This document shows positions 9,455 to 19,309 of a stretch of DNA of 64,000 nucleotides, in pieces. Numbering within the stretch: position 1 is the first letter of the stretch; each line of letters opens with the position of its first letter. The position numbers were made by a program, and so were the translations under genes. Origin of the DNA: Arcobacter nitrofigilis DSM 7299 (GTDB lineage: Bacteria; Campylobacterota; Campylobacteria; Campylobacterales; Arcobacteraceae); NCBI RefSeq assembly GCF_000092245.1, contig NC_014166.1:1984001-2048000 (forward strand), read 5' to 3'. Under the pieces are notes generated by a model. That model saw only the letters and a program-made list of their open reading frames with translations. It made no database searches and had not been told where the DNA came from.

Positions 9455-9484
9455 AAAAAAGCAAGGAGAGACCTTGCTTTTTAT
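9455..9484 (-). terminator. Rho-independent terminator of the trxA transcript
   Basis: An 11-bp perfect stem (AAAAAGCAAGG with CCTTGCTTTTT, loop AGAGA) lies directly after the trxA stop. It has T-runs on both sides, so it can act in either direction. Confidence 0.85.
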
Positions 9485-9487
9485 ATA

Positions 9488-9805
9488 TTATAAATATTTA
9501 TTTATTTTTTCTTCAAGAGCACCTTTTGTAGTTGTTCCAATTAATTGGTCAACTATTTCACCATCTTTGAAAAAAAGAATAGTAGGTATTGATCTTATTT
9601 CATATTTTACAGTTAAATCTTGTTCAACTTCTGTATTTACTTTACATATTTTTGCTTTTCCTTCAAACTCTTCAGCCAACTGTTCAATAACAGGAGCAAT
9701 CATTCTACAAGGTCCGCACCATGGTGCCCAAAAGTCAACTAATGACACACCCTCTTTTACTGTATCTTCTATATTAGTTTGATCTAATTCTAAATATTTT
9801 GCCAT
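9488..9805 (-). CDS. trxA: Thioredoxin
   Basis: A 105-residue classical thioredoxin with the active site WCGPC at residues 29-33 and the conserved cis-Pro in SIPTILFF. It reduces protein disulfides in the cytoplasm. The gene lies 9 bp downstream of the 2-Cys peroxiredoxin gene, so it is a likely direct electron donor for that enzyme. A strong hairpin terminator follows. Confidence 0.93.
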   Translation of the reverse strand: MAKYLELDQTNIEDTVKEGVSLVDFWAPWCGPCRMIAPVIEQLAEEFEGKAKICKVNTEVEQDLTVKYEIRSIPTILFFKDGEIVDQLIGTTTKGALEEKINKYL

Positions 9806-9814
9806 TTTTATCTC

Positions 9815-10411
9815 CTATAATTTACTTTCATTTTTTCCTAAGTATTCAGCAACACCTTCCTTATTTGCTTTCATACCTTCATCACCTTTGTTCCATCCTG
9901 CTGGACAAACTTCACCATTTTCATTTGTAAATATCATTGTATCTACCATTCTAACCATTTCATCAATGTTTCTTCCTAGTGGTAAATCATTGATTACTGC
10001 ATGTCTTACTGTTCCATCTTTATCAATTAAAAATGATCCTCTAAGTGCTACAGATTCATTAAATAATACATCATAATCTTTTGCAATTTGTTTTGTAATA
10101 TCTGCAACCATTGGGAATTTAACTCTTCCAATTCCACCCTCTTCTACTTTTGTCTCTCTCCAAGCAAAGTGAGCAAACTCTGAATCAATTGAACAACCTA
10201 TAACTTGTATACCTCTCTCTTCAAAATCATCTACTCTTTTTGAAAAAGCAATAATCTCTGATGGACAAACAAATGTAAAATCTAAAGGCCAGAAAAATAA
10301 TACTGCACCTTTTTCACCAATATTTTCATATAAATTAAAATCCTCTACGATTTGACCATCTGCTGTTACAGCTGTTGCTGTGAAGTCTGGAGCTTTTTTT
10401 GTTACTATCAT
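9815..10411 (-). CDS. 2-Cys peroxiredoxin (AhpC/TSA family)
   Basis: A 198-residue peroxidase that reduces hydrogen peroxide and organic peroxides. The peroxidatic Cys49 is in DFTFVCPSE, the resolving Cys in GEVCPAGW near residue 170, and the family motif WRETKVEEGGIGRVKFP lies between. It is the length of a typical 2-Cys Prx. Co-transcription with trxA suggests a self-contained peroxide-removal unit. The 5' side is AT-rich and may carry the promoter. Confidence 0.92.
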   Translation of the reverse strand: MIVTKKAPDFTATAVTADGQIVEDFNLYENIGEKGAVLFFWPLDFTFVCPSEIIAFSKRVDDFEERGIQVIGCSIDSEFAHFAWRETKVEEGGIGRVKFPMVADITKQIAKDYDVLFNESVALRGSFLIDKDGTVRHAVINDLPLGRNIDEMVRMVDTMIFTNENGEVCPAGWNKGDEGMKANKEGVAEYLGKNESKL

Positions 10412-10525
10412 TTTATTTCCTTTTTTTCTTTTTAATTTTTTGATAGTGAAAGTATATATAAAAAGTTTTAAAATAAAATTAATAAATTTTATTAAAGGAA
10501 AAAAATTATCCTTTAATAAAAAAAC

Positions 10526-11122
10526 CTATTTTATTTTTATTGGAAGAAGAGTTAAAAAACTCAAAGCCTCAGGAAGAGAAAATATAGCATTTTTTATATC
10601 GTTTTGTTTTGGGTCAATTAAATAGTTTTTTGAAGTTTCAAAATTGGCTTTTTGTAGGTTGTTTTTTATAAATACAGATTGTTCTAAATCACAAGTTTTG
10701 AAAAGTGCTTTTTCAAGGTTGCACTCTTCAAAACCACTATCTTTAATAAGTGAATTAACAAATTTAATTTGTCTCAAATCCAAAAGATGAAAAGAGTTTT
10801 GTGAGATATTACAAGAATCAAATTCAACATTAAAAGGCTCTTCACAAGAACTCCAAGATATTCCAAGAAGTTTTGAGTTCTCAAAAGTCACATAATTAAA
10901 TACACAATTTTTCAAGACACTCAAAGATAAATCACAAGATATAAAAGTGCACTCAGTAAACTTACAGCCTTGCATAAGACTTTTAGAAAAATCACATTTT
11001 ATAAAAGTGCAATTATCAAAATAGATAGAATCAAAGTTTTTATCATCATACTCAATAAACTCTTCTTCCCAATAATCATTTGTTTTAAACATAGCTATAT
11101 TCTTTTCATTTGTATTTGTCAT
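10526..11122 (-). CDS. Pentapeptide-repeat protein
   Basis: A 198-residue protein built largely of pentapeptide repeats of the A(D/N)(L/F)xx kind, here mostly with Cys or Ser preceding the central hydrophobic position (CTFIKCDFSKSLMQGC and similar). It should form a right-handed beta-helix. Members include gyrase-protecting Qnr-like proteins, but nothing here shows that activity. No signal peptide is present. Confidence 0.82.
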   Translation of the reverse strand: MTNTNEKNIAMFKTNDYWEEEFIEYDDKNFDSIYFDNCTFIKCDFSKSLMQGCKFTECTFISCDLSLSVLKNCVFNYVTFENSKLLGISWSSCEEPFNVEFDSCNISQNSFHLLDLRQIKFVNSLIKDSGFEECNLEKALFKTCDLEQSVFIKNNLQKANFETSKNYLIDPKQNDIKNAIFSLPEALSFLTLLPIKIK

Positions 11123-11174
11123 AAGGTATAAATTTGCTAAGAATTTTATCTTAAATTTCTATTTCATTCAAGAA

Positions 11175-11206
11175 GAGATTTAGCCAGAGAAGAATGGCTA
11201 AACCTC
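11175..11206 (-). terminator. Hairpin after ttrA
   Basis: TTTAGCCA (179-186) pairs with TGGCTAAA (195-202), extended by GA/CC-TC flanks. On the minus strand it is followed by a T/C-rich tract (CTCTTCTT). This is a probable operon terminator. Confidence 0.6.
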
Positions 11207-11218
11207 AGCAAAGATAAT

Positions 11219-14200
11219 CTAACTTATCTTTGTTATATTTACAGGTATAACTTGTCTTGCAACTGAACCACAAGCAAAATCAGTAGCTACAGCAGATTTT
11301 CTAGTAAAATCTTTTAACCCAAGTTTATTATAATAAACTCCAGTTTTTTTAGAGACTAATCCTTTTGTAACTTTACCATTAATTTCAATATCAATAGCTC
11401 CTTCGGCTCTTCTTCCATCACCTTGTTCAACTCCAAGGGTATCAGGGTGAACTCCATGTCTATATCTAAGATAACCAGTTGTCTCTCCATCACCTGAATT
11501 TACTTTAACATAATCACCATGTCTTAATCCAAGAATATGAGCAGTTTTTGGATTTATATCCACATATGTTGTATATCTTATCTCTTTTAGATTTGCACTT
11601 GATGTATTTGGTGAAGAAAGTACATTTGATTTATATGAAAATGCAATAAGAGGAAACTTCTCTTTTGGAAAATGTTTTTCATATGTTTCTCCTGTAGCAA
11701 ATCTTTGTTTGAAAAATTTTGGTGTACCACTATAAGCTTCCCCAGAAAGAGAATTTTTTGAAGTTCCTAGTTTTTCATTATATATTTGTATAGGTTTATT
11801 ATATTTATGAGATATAAGCTCTCCCTCATAACTATCTTCATAATCTTCATATCTACCACCTCTTGCCATTACATAAGCAGTTTTTCTCCAATTATCACCA
11901 CAAATTCTTTTTAATGAAGGAACAAAAGAGTCTAAGCTAGCTAACTTTATCTCTTCATCACTTGCATCTGGTACAGGTTTTCCATCCATAGCAATATTTT
12001 CAAAGGCTCTTAAATAAAAATCCTCAGCTTTATCAAAATCATGCATTTTGCCATCATTCCCTTTGATAGCATTTTTACCAAAGCCTGGAAGATTTAACTT
12101 TTTACCAAGAGCTATGATAAAACTAGTCATTTCAATAGGATCTCCATTTTTAAAACTCTCTTGTCTTGGTTTAACTACTGGAAATCTTAGTGTATTTATT
12201 TTTGTTTGAAAAGCAGCCCAAGCATGAACTACACCCCAAGTCTCATATAAAACAGAATCAGGAATAATATAATCTGCATATACAGATGATTCATTAATAA
12301 ATGGATCAATTGCTATAAAAAGAGGCACTGCTAATTTTGGATCTTTTATTAACTCTTTTATCTCACCTTCTCCACCTGCTGTACCATATATGAAGTTTGA
12401 ATTAAAAGAGATCAAAGCATCCATTTTATAAGGATATTTTTTATAACTATTAGTAATAAATTCACTCTCTAGGGCATTTGTAAAAGGATACCAAGTATCT
12501 TTTGCTGGATATGGATTTTCACCTTTTTCTACTTTGTTTTTATACTCATTTGTACTTTCGTAGGCTCTTCTTGTTCTATCCATTCTAGCACCATGTACTT
12601 TTACTTTTCCTTTGTATGCAAGTAGATTATATTGAGAACCATTAACATCCTTATATGCTCCTCCTCCACTACTCATACCACCTTTGTAGTTTAGATTTCC
12701 TATCATAGCTCCAAGCATCATTACTGCATATGTTGTATAAAAACCTGTTGTATGCATCGTACCACCATGACAATCTACAGTAGCACATCTTCCAAAAGAA
12801 GTAAACTTTTTAGCAACTTCTTGCATTTTTTCGACACTTACCCCGCACTCTTTTGAATAAGCAACTAAACCTAACTCATTTGTTCGCTCTTTAAGTTCAT
12901 TAAATGCGGTTCTTACTTTATAACTTTTACCAGCAAATTTTACATCTCCGTTAAAATCAAGTACTGCTTGTAAAACTTCTTCTGAAGATTTTAGTTTATT
13001 ATCTGTTGAATCAAGAACTAAAGGAATATTACCATCTTTAAGTATAGTTCCATTGTCCTCTTTATCTTGGATGATAAGATGACTTGCATTTGTCCATGAA
13101 GCATCATTTTGAGCTTTCATAGCTTTTGAAGAAGGAATACAAAGATACTTTTCATTATACATTTTATTATTGATAATTATTTGTAAAAGTCCCATTACAA
13201 AGGCAAGATCAGTTCCTGGAATAATAGGAATCCAACTACTTTTTCCACCAACTGCAATAGTATCACTATTACCTTGCATTGGAGAAACAATTGTATACTC
13301 TATATTACCCTCAGTTCTAGCATTTGCTAAAAGTTTACCTTGTCTTTTAAAAGGATTTCCAGCTTGTCCTGGAGGTGTACCAATACTTAGAAGATATTTT
13401 GTATGTTCAAAGTCTGGTTTTAAATGTGGATACTTTTTAAAATCACCTAAATATGCAGCTTCACCTGCTCTCATAGATAAACCACAAATAGAAGTATGTC
13501 CTGTAAAATTTACAGTACCAAATGACATTAAAAATCTATGGATAAGAGCAGCAGTTCTTCCCTCATGGGTTGTTCCAATTACACAAAGACCATTTGATTT
13601 TGGTCCAAATGATGGTTCATCAGGATTAATAGGAGTTTTTATGTCTCTTGTGTCTTTTAATCCTTTTACAACACCTTCTCCAAATAAGTCTCCACCATTT
13701 ACAATTTCATTAATAAGCTCATCAATATCCATCTCTTTCCACTTATTCTCTCCACGTTTACCAACTCTTTTAAGGGGTTTCAATACTCTATTAGGAGCAT
13801 CGATTTTATCAAAAATAGCATTTCCTCTAGCACAAACATTAGATCTATATGTTTCAAAATCACCATTTTGTGAGAGTGTTTTATAACTATCTTCTATACT
13901 TGTATTATATGGAAGCCATGGATTTGTAGAAAGTAAATTGTATGGATTTCCAAGAACTCTAACTACTTTATCTGTTTTTTTATCTATTTTTACTCTTACA
14001 CCACATTGAGTTGTACAACCTATACAAGTAGTAGGAAGAATTTTATAATCTTCATTTTTAACAAATTTATTATTTAAAAAACTATGCTCTGCTACACTTG
14101 AATTAAAATATATACTATCTTTTGCTTTTTCACCTTTATCCGATAGTGTTGCCACAGCTCCAAGTGTTTCTTTATATCCTGATATAGAAGCGGCAGCTAC

Positions 14201-14245
14201 AACAGCACCTGAACCCAATAAAAATTTTCTTCTACTATTTTGCAT
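11219..14245 (-). CDS. ttrA: Tetrathionate reductase catalytic subunit A (molybdopterin)
   Basis: About 1008 residues; catalyses tetrathionate to thiosulfate reduction in anaerobic respiration, in the periplasm. The N-terminus has a Tat signal (SRRKFLLGSG). An iron-sulfur motif follows, starting CIGCTTQCGV, then molybdopterin domains. Stretches match the TtrA pattern I know from Salmonella: GGDLFGEGVVKGL, GQAGNPFKRQ, PYPAKDTWYPF and GRRAEGAIDI. I chose the ATG at 14245 because AAGGAG lies six bases upstream; an ATG at 14260 would add five residues. It overlaps the end of ttrC, completing a ttrB-ttrC-ttrA operon in the Salmonella order. Confidence 0.9.
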   Translation of the reverse strand: MQNSRRKFLLGSGAVVAAASISGYKETLGAVATLSDKGEKAKDSIYFNSSVAEHSFLNNKFVKNEDYKILPTTCIGCTTQCGVRVKIDKKTDKVVRVLGNPYNLLSTNPWLPYNTSIEDSYKTLSQNGDFETYRSNVCARGNAIFDKIDAPNRVLKPLKRVGKRGENKWKEMDIDELINEIVNGGDLFGEGVVKGLKDTRDIKTPINPDEPSFGPKSNGLCVIGTTHEGRTAALIHRFLMSFGTVNFTGHTSICGLSMRAGEAAYLGDFKKYPHLKPDFEHTKYLLSIGTPPGQAGNPFKRQGKLLANARTEGNIEYTIVSPMQGNSDTIAVGGKSSWIPIIPGTDLAFVMGLLQIIINNKMYNEKYLCIPSSKAMKAQNDASWTNASHLIIQDKEDNGTILKDGNIPLVLDSTDNKLKSSEEVLQAVLDFNGDVKFAGKSYKVRTAFNELKERTNELGLVAYSKECGVSVEKMQEVAKKFTSFGRCATVDCHGGTMHTTGFYTTYAVMMLGAMIGNLNYKGGMSSGGGAYKDVNGSQYNLLAYKGKVKVHGARMDRTRRAYESTNEYKNKVEKGENPYPAKDTWYPFTNALESEFITNSYKKYPYKMDALISFNSNFIYGTAGGEGEIKELIKDPKLAVPLFIAIDPFINESSVYADYIIPDSVLYETWGVVHAWAAFQTKINTLRFPVVKPRQESFKNGDPIEMTSFIIALGKKLNLPGFGKNAIKGNDGKMHDFDKAEDFYLRAFENIAMDGKPVPDASDEEIKLASLDSFVPSLKRICGDNWRKTAYVMARGGRYEDYEDSYEGELISHKYNKPIQIYNEKLGTSKNSLSGEAYSGTPKFFKQRFATGETYEKHFPKEKFPLIAFSYKSNVLSSPNTSSANLKEIRYTTYVDINPKTAHILGLRHGDYVKVNSGDGETTGYLRYRHGVHPDTLGVEQGDGRRAEGAIDIEINGKVTKGLVSKKTGVYYNKLGLKDFTRKSAVATDFACGSVARQVIPVNITKIS

Positions 14246-15419
14246 CTTCTGCTCCTTCATAACAATCTTTCATCTCTTCATCCCAAGGGAATATTAATAA
14301 TACTGCACAAATAAGCGCAAATAAAATACCCCAGTTTGAAAGTACAGTAATTACACTATCTTGTCCAAACATTGGTGGAGTATAATGTAAAAATCCAGGA
14401 GTAGTTCGAGGTATCTCTTGCCCTCCAATAACTGTATTCCATCTAAATATCCAAACACCAATAGCAGTAACTATACCACCGAAATAAACAACCGCTGGAA
14501 TATATCTTAATCTTGTAAAGCCAATAATTAATGGTACAAATAAGCATAAAACATAATCAATCCAAAGTGTATCTTCAAAATGAATACTAAAATAACTATA
14601 AAGTGCGTATTTTTCTCCATTTGCAAAAGTCAAAGAGAAAGTAAGCCATAAAAATCTCATAACAAGATCAGAAATAATAAACCAAGAGAGTAATCTTGCT
14701 AAAGTTGCTACCATATCAGTATCTACTTTTTTACGTTCTGATAAAAATCTTTGAAAAAGTGGAATTAAAATAACAAGTAACCCAGTACCAGAAACCATAG
14801 CTGAAGCTAAGAATATGATAGGCATCAAAGGAGTATGCCACATAACATTTGCATGAACAGCTCCTAAAATATATCCTGTATATCCATGAACACAAAGAGC
14901 CAATGGTATCCCTATAGCTCCTAAAATAAAACCTTTTTTATGATCTTTTTCCAAAGATTCTTCACTTAAACTCATATTCCCAAAAGTGAATAATTTATTA
15001 AAAAATCTACTTAAACCTTTTGACTCATTTGCTTTTTTTACAAAATAGGCTCTATACATCGCCTGTGCCTCAAAAAAGATAAGTATAGGATATGCCATAA
15101 GAAGCAATACACCCCATTTCATTGGTGAAGTTGGAAAGTCTTCCCAACCATATAAAAAGAAGTTTAAAACTCTTCCTGGTTGTCTTAAGTCATCTAACAA
15201 ATTAAGTGGAGCAGCTACAAGTAAAACAAAAGCCATAAGTAGAGATATTCCAGCGATTGGTTTATATTTTTTCCAACCAAAAACATGTGCAAAACTTGAG
15301 ATAATAAATGCCGCAGCTGAACTTCCTGTAAACCAAAAATAATTTGGAATATCAATTCCCCAAGGTTTTTCTATAGTAATAGAAGAAATTAGAGTTAAAA
15401 AATGTTGTGCATTATCCAT
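14235..15419 (-). CDS. ttrC: Tetrathionate reductase membrane subunit C (NrfD/PsrC family)
   Basis: About 394 residues with nine or so hydrophobic helices, an NrfD-type quinol-oxidising membrane anchor that passes electrons to TtrB. The start at 15419 (MDNAQHFLTLI) is preceded by GGAGGC and overlaps the ttrB stop by a few bases, implying translational coupling; an upstream in-frame ATG at 15461 lies inside ttrB and is less likely. It is longer than the roughly 340-residue Salmonella TtrC, mostly through extra loops. Confidence 0.87.
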   Translation of the reverse strand: MDNAQHFLTLISSITIEKPWGIDIPNYFWFTGSSAAAFIISSFAHVFGWKKYKPIAGISLLMAFVLLVAAPLNLLDDLRQPGRVLNFFLYGWEDFPTSPMKWGVLLLMAYPILIFFEAQAMYRAYFVKKANESKGLSRFFNKLFTFGNMSLSEESLEKDHKKGFILGAIGIPLALCVHGYTGYILGAVHANVMWHTPLMPIIFLASAMVSGTGLLVILIPLFQRFLSERKKVDTDMVATLARLLSWFIISDLVMRFLWLTFSLTFANGEKYALYSYFSIHFEDTLWIDYVLCLFVPLIIGFTRLRYIPAVVYFGGIVTAIGVWIFRWNTVIGGQEIPRTTPGFLHYTPPMFGQDSVITVLSNWGILFALICAVLLIFPWDEEMKDCYEGAEDAK

Positions 15420-16218
15420 GATTGTGTGCCTCCATTCTAGCTTTTTGCCATTCTTTTTCAAAGCCCTCTTCTGTTTTCACCATATCATCTAGACTTTGAG
15501 TTGTAGAAAATAATTCTTCTAATTTTGAATCAAGATTGATATAAAAAGTTTGGGGTTTTGTTCCTTCTGACTCTTTTAATACTGTCGTTGAAAAATTACT
15601 CATAAGTTTATATACATCTGAGTTTTTATCGTTGATATCACCAAAAACTCTGGCTCCACCCACACAGGTCTCTACACAAGCAGGGAGTAAACCTTTATCT
15701 ACTCTTTGTGCACAGAAATTACATTTATCAGCTGTTCTTGTTTTTTTATTGAAGTATCTTTTATCGTAAGGACAGGCACTAATACAGTAACCACAACCCC
15801 AACAAATTTCATTATCTACAACTACAATTCCATCTTCTCTTTTAAAAGTGGCACCAGTTGGACAAACAGGAACACAAGCTGGATTTTCACAGTGATTACA
15901 TAGTTGTGGTAAAAAACCCTTTCTTACATCTGGAAATTCACCCATTTCTGTCTCTGTTACAAATGTTCTAAACTGTCCACTTGGTACTTCATTTTCTATT
16001 CTACAAACAGATGTACAGGCTTGACATCCTATACATTTTCTCAAATCTAATACCATAACAAAATGTTTACCTTTTTGACCAATATGTCTAGTATCATTAT
16101 TATCACGACCGGGAATTTTCATTGAAAAAGCGTTTGCACTAGTACTAGCAATCATCGTAAATGCTGTAGTTGTAAGCCCTTTTTGCAAGAAATCCCTTCT
16201 TGAATTTTTTGAAGACAT
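15412..16218 (-). CDS. ttrB: Tetrathionate reductase iron-sulfur subunit B
   Basis: About 268 residues, an electron-transfer subunit with four [4Fe-4S] clusters: CIGCQACTSVC, CNHCENPACVPVC, CWGCGYCISAC, and CNFC...CVETC. It begins with a twin-arginine signal (SRRDFLQKGL), so it is exported folded with TtrA. The start at 16218 (MSSKNSRRDF) has AAAGGAG eight bases upstream; a longer reading from 16260 has no RBS. It follows the sensor kinase gene by 80 bp on the same strand. Confidence 0.9.
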   Translation of the reverse strand: MSSKNSRRDFLQKGLTTTAFTMIASTSANAFSMKIPGRDNNDTRHIGQKGKHFVMVLDLRKCIGCQACTSVCRIENEVPSGQFRTFVTETEMGEFPDVRKGFLPQLCNHCENPACVPVCPTGATFKREDGIVVVDNEICWGCGYCISACPYDKRYFNKKTRTADKCNFCAQRVDKGLLPACVETCVGGARVFGDINDKNSDVYKLMSNFSTTVLKESEGTKPQTFYINLDSKLEELFSTTQSLDDMVKTEEGFEKEWQKARMEAHNHG

Positions 16219-16298
16219 TCTAACTCCTTTAAAATATTTAAAAGAATTGTAACAATACAAAAGGAGGAAATAGGGAGGGAAATTAAAAAAAGAAGTTT

Positions 16299-18029
16299 TT
16301 AGAAAATTATGGTAAAAATAGCCCCTTTTTGTGAGTTTTTTATCTCAATTTTACCACTATTATTTTTTTCTATAATAGTTTTTGTCATATACAAACCTAT
16401 ACCTGTTCCACTTTTGGCTTGCTTTGTACTAAAATATGGTTCAAAAATTTTATCTAGAGGAAATACCTTTATACCACCAGCATTATCTTCTATACTTAAG
16501 ATACTTTTTGTATCTTTTTTATATGCTAAAATCTCAATTTTAGCATCAATTATGCCTCTTTCTATAACAATATCCTTAGCATTACTTATGATGTTTAAAA
16601 GTGCTTGAGATATTTCATTGGGATAACAATAGACTTCAAAATCATCTTTTATATTAAGAATGCACTCTATTGCATTGTTTTCCAAAGAAGCACTCATAAG
16701 TTTACTAGCGCTACTTATAATTGAAGAAATATTAACTGATTCTTTTTGTTTCCCTGAAGAAAAAAAGTTTCTAAAATCATCAATAGTTTTTGACATAAAT
16801 ATGACTTGTTCATTTATCTCATTAACTTTATCATGAAACTTCTCTTTGGTAAGTTTATCTCGTTCGTAATGTAGTTCCATATTTATAAGAATAGATGAGA
16901 CTTCAGTCAATGGTTGTCTCCATTGATGGGCAATATTACCAATCATTTCACCCATACTAGCTAACTTACTTTGATGGGCTATGATTCTCTCTTTTTCATT
17001 TGCTTCTCTTTGTTTAATAAGTTTGAGTTTTATCTCTTTTTCTATTTTTATTTGAAGATTTTTATTTAGCTCTTCTAACTTATTTTGACTTATTTTTAAC
17101 TTCTCATTTGATTCATCTAACTCTTTTAAAATCTTATCAAAACCATAATTTATAACCATGATAGTTATAAGCACTAAAATAACCATAATTATTAAACTTT
17201 GCAAAATCGCCTTTTGCAATATCTTTTTCCAATGAAGTACATCTTGCAAAAAGATTATTTTAAAATCATTTAAACTATTTATTCCTTTTCCCTTAATAGC
17301 ATAGGGTAAAAATAAACCTTCACTTGTTCTAATTTCAGAATCTATTTTAATTTTATTGTTTTTAATAATCTCTGAGGTTTCAGTATCCTTATTTAGCATA
17401 AAACGCATCTCTTTTTCATTAGCTTTTTGGTAACTAATAAAAGCATAAATATTAATAAGTTTTCTAATCTCAGATAAAAAGTACTTTGGGTCTATCACAA
17501 AAACAACATAACCAATGATATTTGAGTTTTTATCTCTAGCTTCTGATACGGTATGATAATCAAAACTTTTATTATTAAACCAAAAACCATCATATGGTTT
17601 TTTTAAACTATTGGCAAAGGATAGTTTACTCTCAGGAGAAGCTCCAAAATAAGTTAATAAATCACCCTCTTTATCATAAAAACAAAAAGATTTAAGATAA
17701 GAGTTTTCTTTTTTAATAATATTCCATCTAGGTTGGCTAAGTTTATCTAAGGCTTCTTTATTAGAGTTCTTAAACGCCTCTTTTATACCATAAGAATTGA
17801 TATTTGCATATCCCCTATTTATATAAAATTTTTTCGTTCGATTAAGTGTTTCAGTATAAACTTGTTGTACTCTTTTGAGTTCTGCATTTTGATTAAGAAG
17901 AGCAAAATCTTTTATATCTAAGTATCGAATAAAGAAAAATATTGCTGAAAGTAATATATAAATAGCCAAAACAAGGATGATAGTTTTTGTTTTGACAGGT
18001 AAAAACTTTAATTTACTATCATATTTCAA
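16299..18029 (-). CDS. Membrane sensor histidine kinase of the ttr locus
   Basis: A 576-residue kinase: TM1 at about 14-34, a roughly 230-residue periplasmic sensor that looks Cache-like, TM2 at about 270-290, a coiled coil, then HisKA with H-box IGNIAHQWRQPLTEVSS, and HATPase_c with N-box LLNIISNAKD, G1 DNAGGIK and G2 GTGIGLYMTK. By position it does the job of TtrS, but it lacks the PhnD-like sensor of enterobacterial TtrS. The gene overlaps the response regulator gene by 11 bp, so the pair are coupled. Confidence 0.88.
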   Translation of the reverse strand: MKYDSKLKFLPVKTKTIILVLAIYILLSAIFFFIRYLDIKDFALLNQNAELKRVQQVYTETLNRTKKFYINRGYANINSYGIKEAFKNSNKEALDKLSQPRWNIIKKENSYLKSFCFYDKEGDLLTYFGASPESKLSFANSLKKPYDGFWFNNKSFDYHTVSEARDKNSNIIGYVVFVIDPKYFLSEIRKLINIYAFISYQKANEKEMRFMLNKDTETSEIIKNNKIKIDSEIRTSEGLFLPYAIKGKGINSLNDFKIIFLQDVLHWKKILQKAILQSLIIMVILVLITIMVINYGFDKILKELDESNEKLKISQNKLEELNKNLQIKIEKEIKLKLIKQREANEKERIIAHQSKLASMGEMIGNIAHQWRQPLTEVSSILINMELHYERDKLTKEKFHDKVNEINEQVIFMSKTIDDFRNFFSSGKQKESVNISSIISSASKLMSASLENNAIECILNIKDDFEVYCYPNEISQALLNIISNAKDIVIERGIIDAKIEILAYKKDTKSILSIEDNAGGIKVFPLDKIFEPYFSTKQAKSGTGIGLYMTKTIIEKNNSGKIEIKNSQKGAIFTIIF

Positions 18030-18714
18030 GCATATATCCTATTCCATAAATATTTTTTATGGATTCTTTCCCTATTTTTTTACGAAGCTCTTTTACAAGA
18101 TATTTGATAGCTTCTTTACTTGGTGTTTCAAATTCCCAAAGATAATCATAAATATCATCAAAACTAATGCTTTCATTTGCTCTTTTTATAAAATATTCTA
18201 ATAACCTACTTTCACTTTTTGATAATTTTACCTCTTTTGAATTATAAAATGCACTTTTAGTACAGGGGTTATAAATAGACTCTAGACCTAATTTTATTTC
18301 CAAATTATTATCTACTAACTCTAAAGCTACTCCTTTAAAAGCATTTATAAGGGTATTTTTATCATAAGGTTTAGTAAGATACTTTGTGATTTTTAATTCA
18401 ACTGCTCTCCAAAGATAACTCTGTTCTGTATGAGCTGAAAGTATAATGATAGGAATTTTTTTATTTTTTAATCTTATTTGTTTTATTGCTTCAAGTCCAT
18501 CCATATGTGGCATACAAATGTCAAAGATGAGCACATCATAGCTATTTAACATCATCTCATCCATAGCACTCATACCATTTTCCACTGCAACAACTTTTTC
18601 AAAAAACAGCTCAAGTATCTCAACTACATTTTTACGTATGCCATCTTCATCTTCGGCATAAAGTACTTTTTTATCTGAGAGTATATCTAGTGTGTTACAG
18701 TTTTCCATCAACAA
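18019..18714 (-). CDS. OmpR-type response regulator of the ttr locus
   Basis: A 231-residue regulator with a receiver domain (phospho-acceptor Asp in VLIFDICMPHMDG, Lys in LTKPYDKNT) and a C-terminal winged helix (SESRLLEYFIKRANESISFDD and IKNIYGIGYMLEI). It is the first gene of a minus-strand run RR - kinase - ttrB - ttrC - ttrA. It probably activates ttrBCA in response to tetrathionate or a related sulfur oxyanion, which is inferred from position. Salmonella TtrR is a different (LuxR/FixJ-type) regulator. Confidence 0.87.
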   Translation of the reverse strand: MLMENCNTLDILSDKKVLYAEDEDGIRKNVVEILELFFEKVVAVENGMSAMDEMMLNSYDVLIFDICMPHMDGLEAIKQIRLKNKKIPIIILSAHTEQSYLWRAVELKITKYLTKPYDKNTLINAFKGVALELVDNNLEIKLGLESIYNPCTKSAFYNSKEVKLSKSESRLLEYFIKRANESISFDDIYDYLWEFETPSKEAIKYLVKELRKKIGKESIKNIYGIGYMLEI

Positions 18715-19005
18715 TCCTAAAACTAAGTGACAGAATTATATCAAAAAATAAATAAACTCCCTTTACATATAAAAAACCTATTTTATGAAAGTTTTTACTA
18801 GAAATCTATCTTTTTATCCTTTAACCCTAGCTTTTTAAAATAATTCAGGTATACTGAATCCAATTGAAAGATGATTTCGAATTTCATCTATGGCATGCTT
18901 TATATTGATAACCTTTCGTTGACAGTAAAATCACTCCACAAGATAGCTTCATAATTAGATTTTATATAGCACAAGTAATATTGTGTATCAACAAAAGGAA
19001 TTACA

Positions 19006-19224
19006 ATGGCAGAATTAGTAAATGGATCAGTTAAATGGTTTAACAGCGAAAAAGGTTTTGGATTTATCGAACAAGAAAATGGTGGAAAAGATGTATTCGT
19101 ACATTATAGAAACATCAATAGTACTGGATATGGTAGAGTTTCATTAGAAGATGGTCAAAAAGTTACTTTCGAGGTTGCTCAAGGTGATAAAGGTCTTCAA
19201 GCAGAAAACGTTACTGCTCAATAA
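19006..19224 (+). CDS. Cold-shock domain protein (CspA family)
   Basis: A 72-residue single cold-shock domain that binds single-stranded RNA/DNA. RNP1 is KGFGFIE and RNP2 is VFVHY, both intact, with the start [19 protein letters not shown] typical of the family. AAGGAATTACA provides the RBS. The roughly 160 bp upstream are not coding and could be a structured cold-shock leader, though I could not fold it. A hairpin follows the gene. Confidence 0.93.
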   Translation: MAELVNGSVKWFNSEKGFGFIEQENGGKDVFVHYRNINSTGYGRVSLEDGQKVTFEVAQGDKGLQAENVTAQ

Positions 19225-19234
19225 TAACCTTACT

Positions 19235-19259
19235 TTATAAGCGGACTTTCCGCTTATAA
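19235..19259 (+). terminator. Hairpin after the cold-shock gene
   Basis: TTATAAGCGG and CCGCTTATAA form a perfect 10-bp stem with loop ACTTT. The downstream T-tract is weak (CTCTTC), so termination may be partial. Confidence 0.65.
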
Positions 19260-19309
19260 CTCTTCAAATATACTTTAAAAATATCAATCTATCTTTTTAC
19301 AAATACATT

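Noticed and set aside
13170-13886. 238-codon plus-strand open frame
   Set aside because: It lies wholly antisense to ttrA, whose protein is clearly recognisable; composition is that of a shadow frame.
18841-19005. tRNA-like fold upstream of the cold-shock gene
   Set aside because: No TTCGANNC arm or acceptor pairing; I could only call it a leader region.
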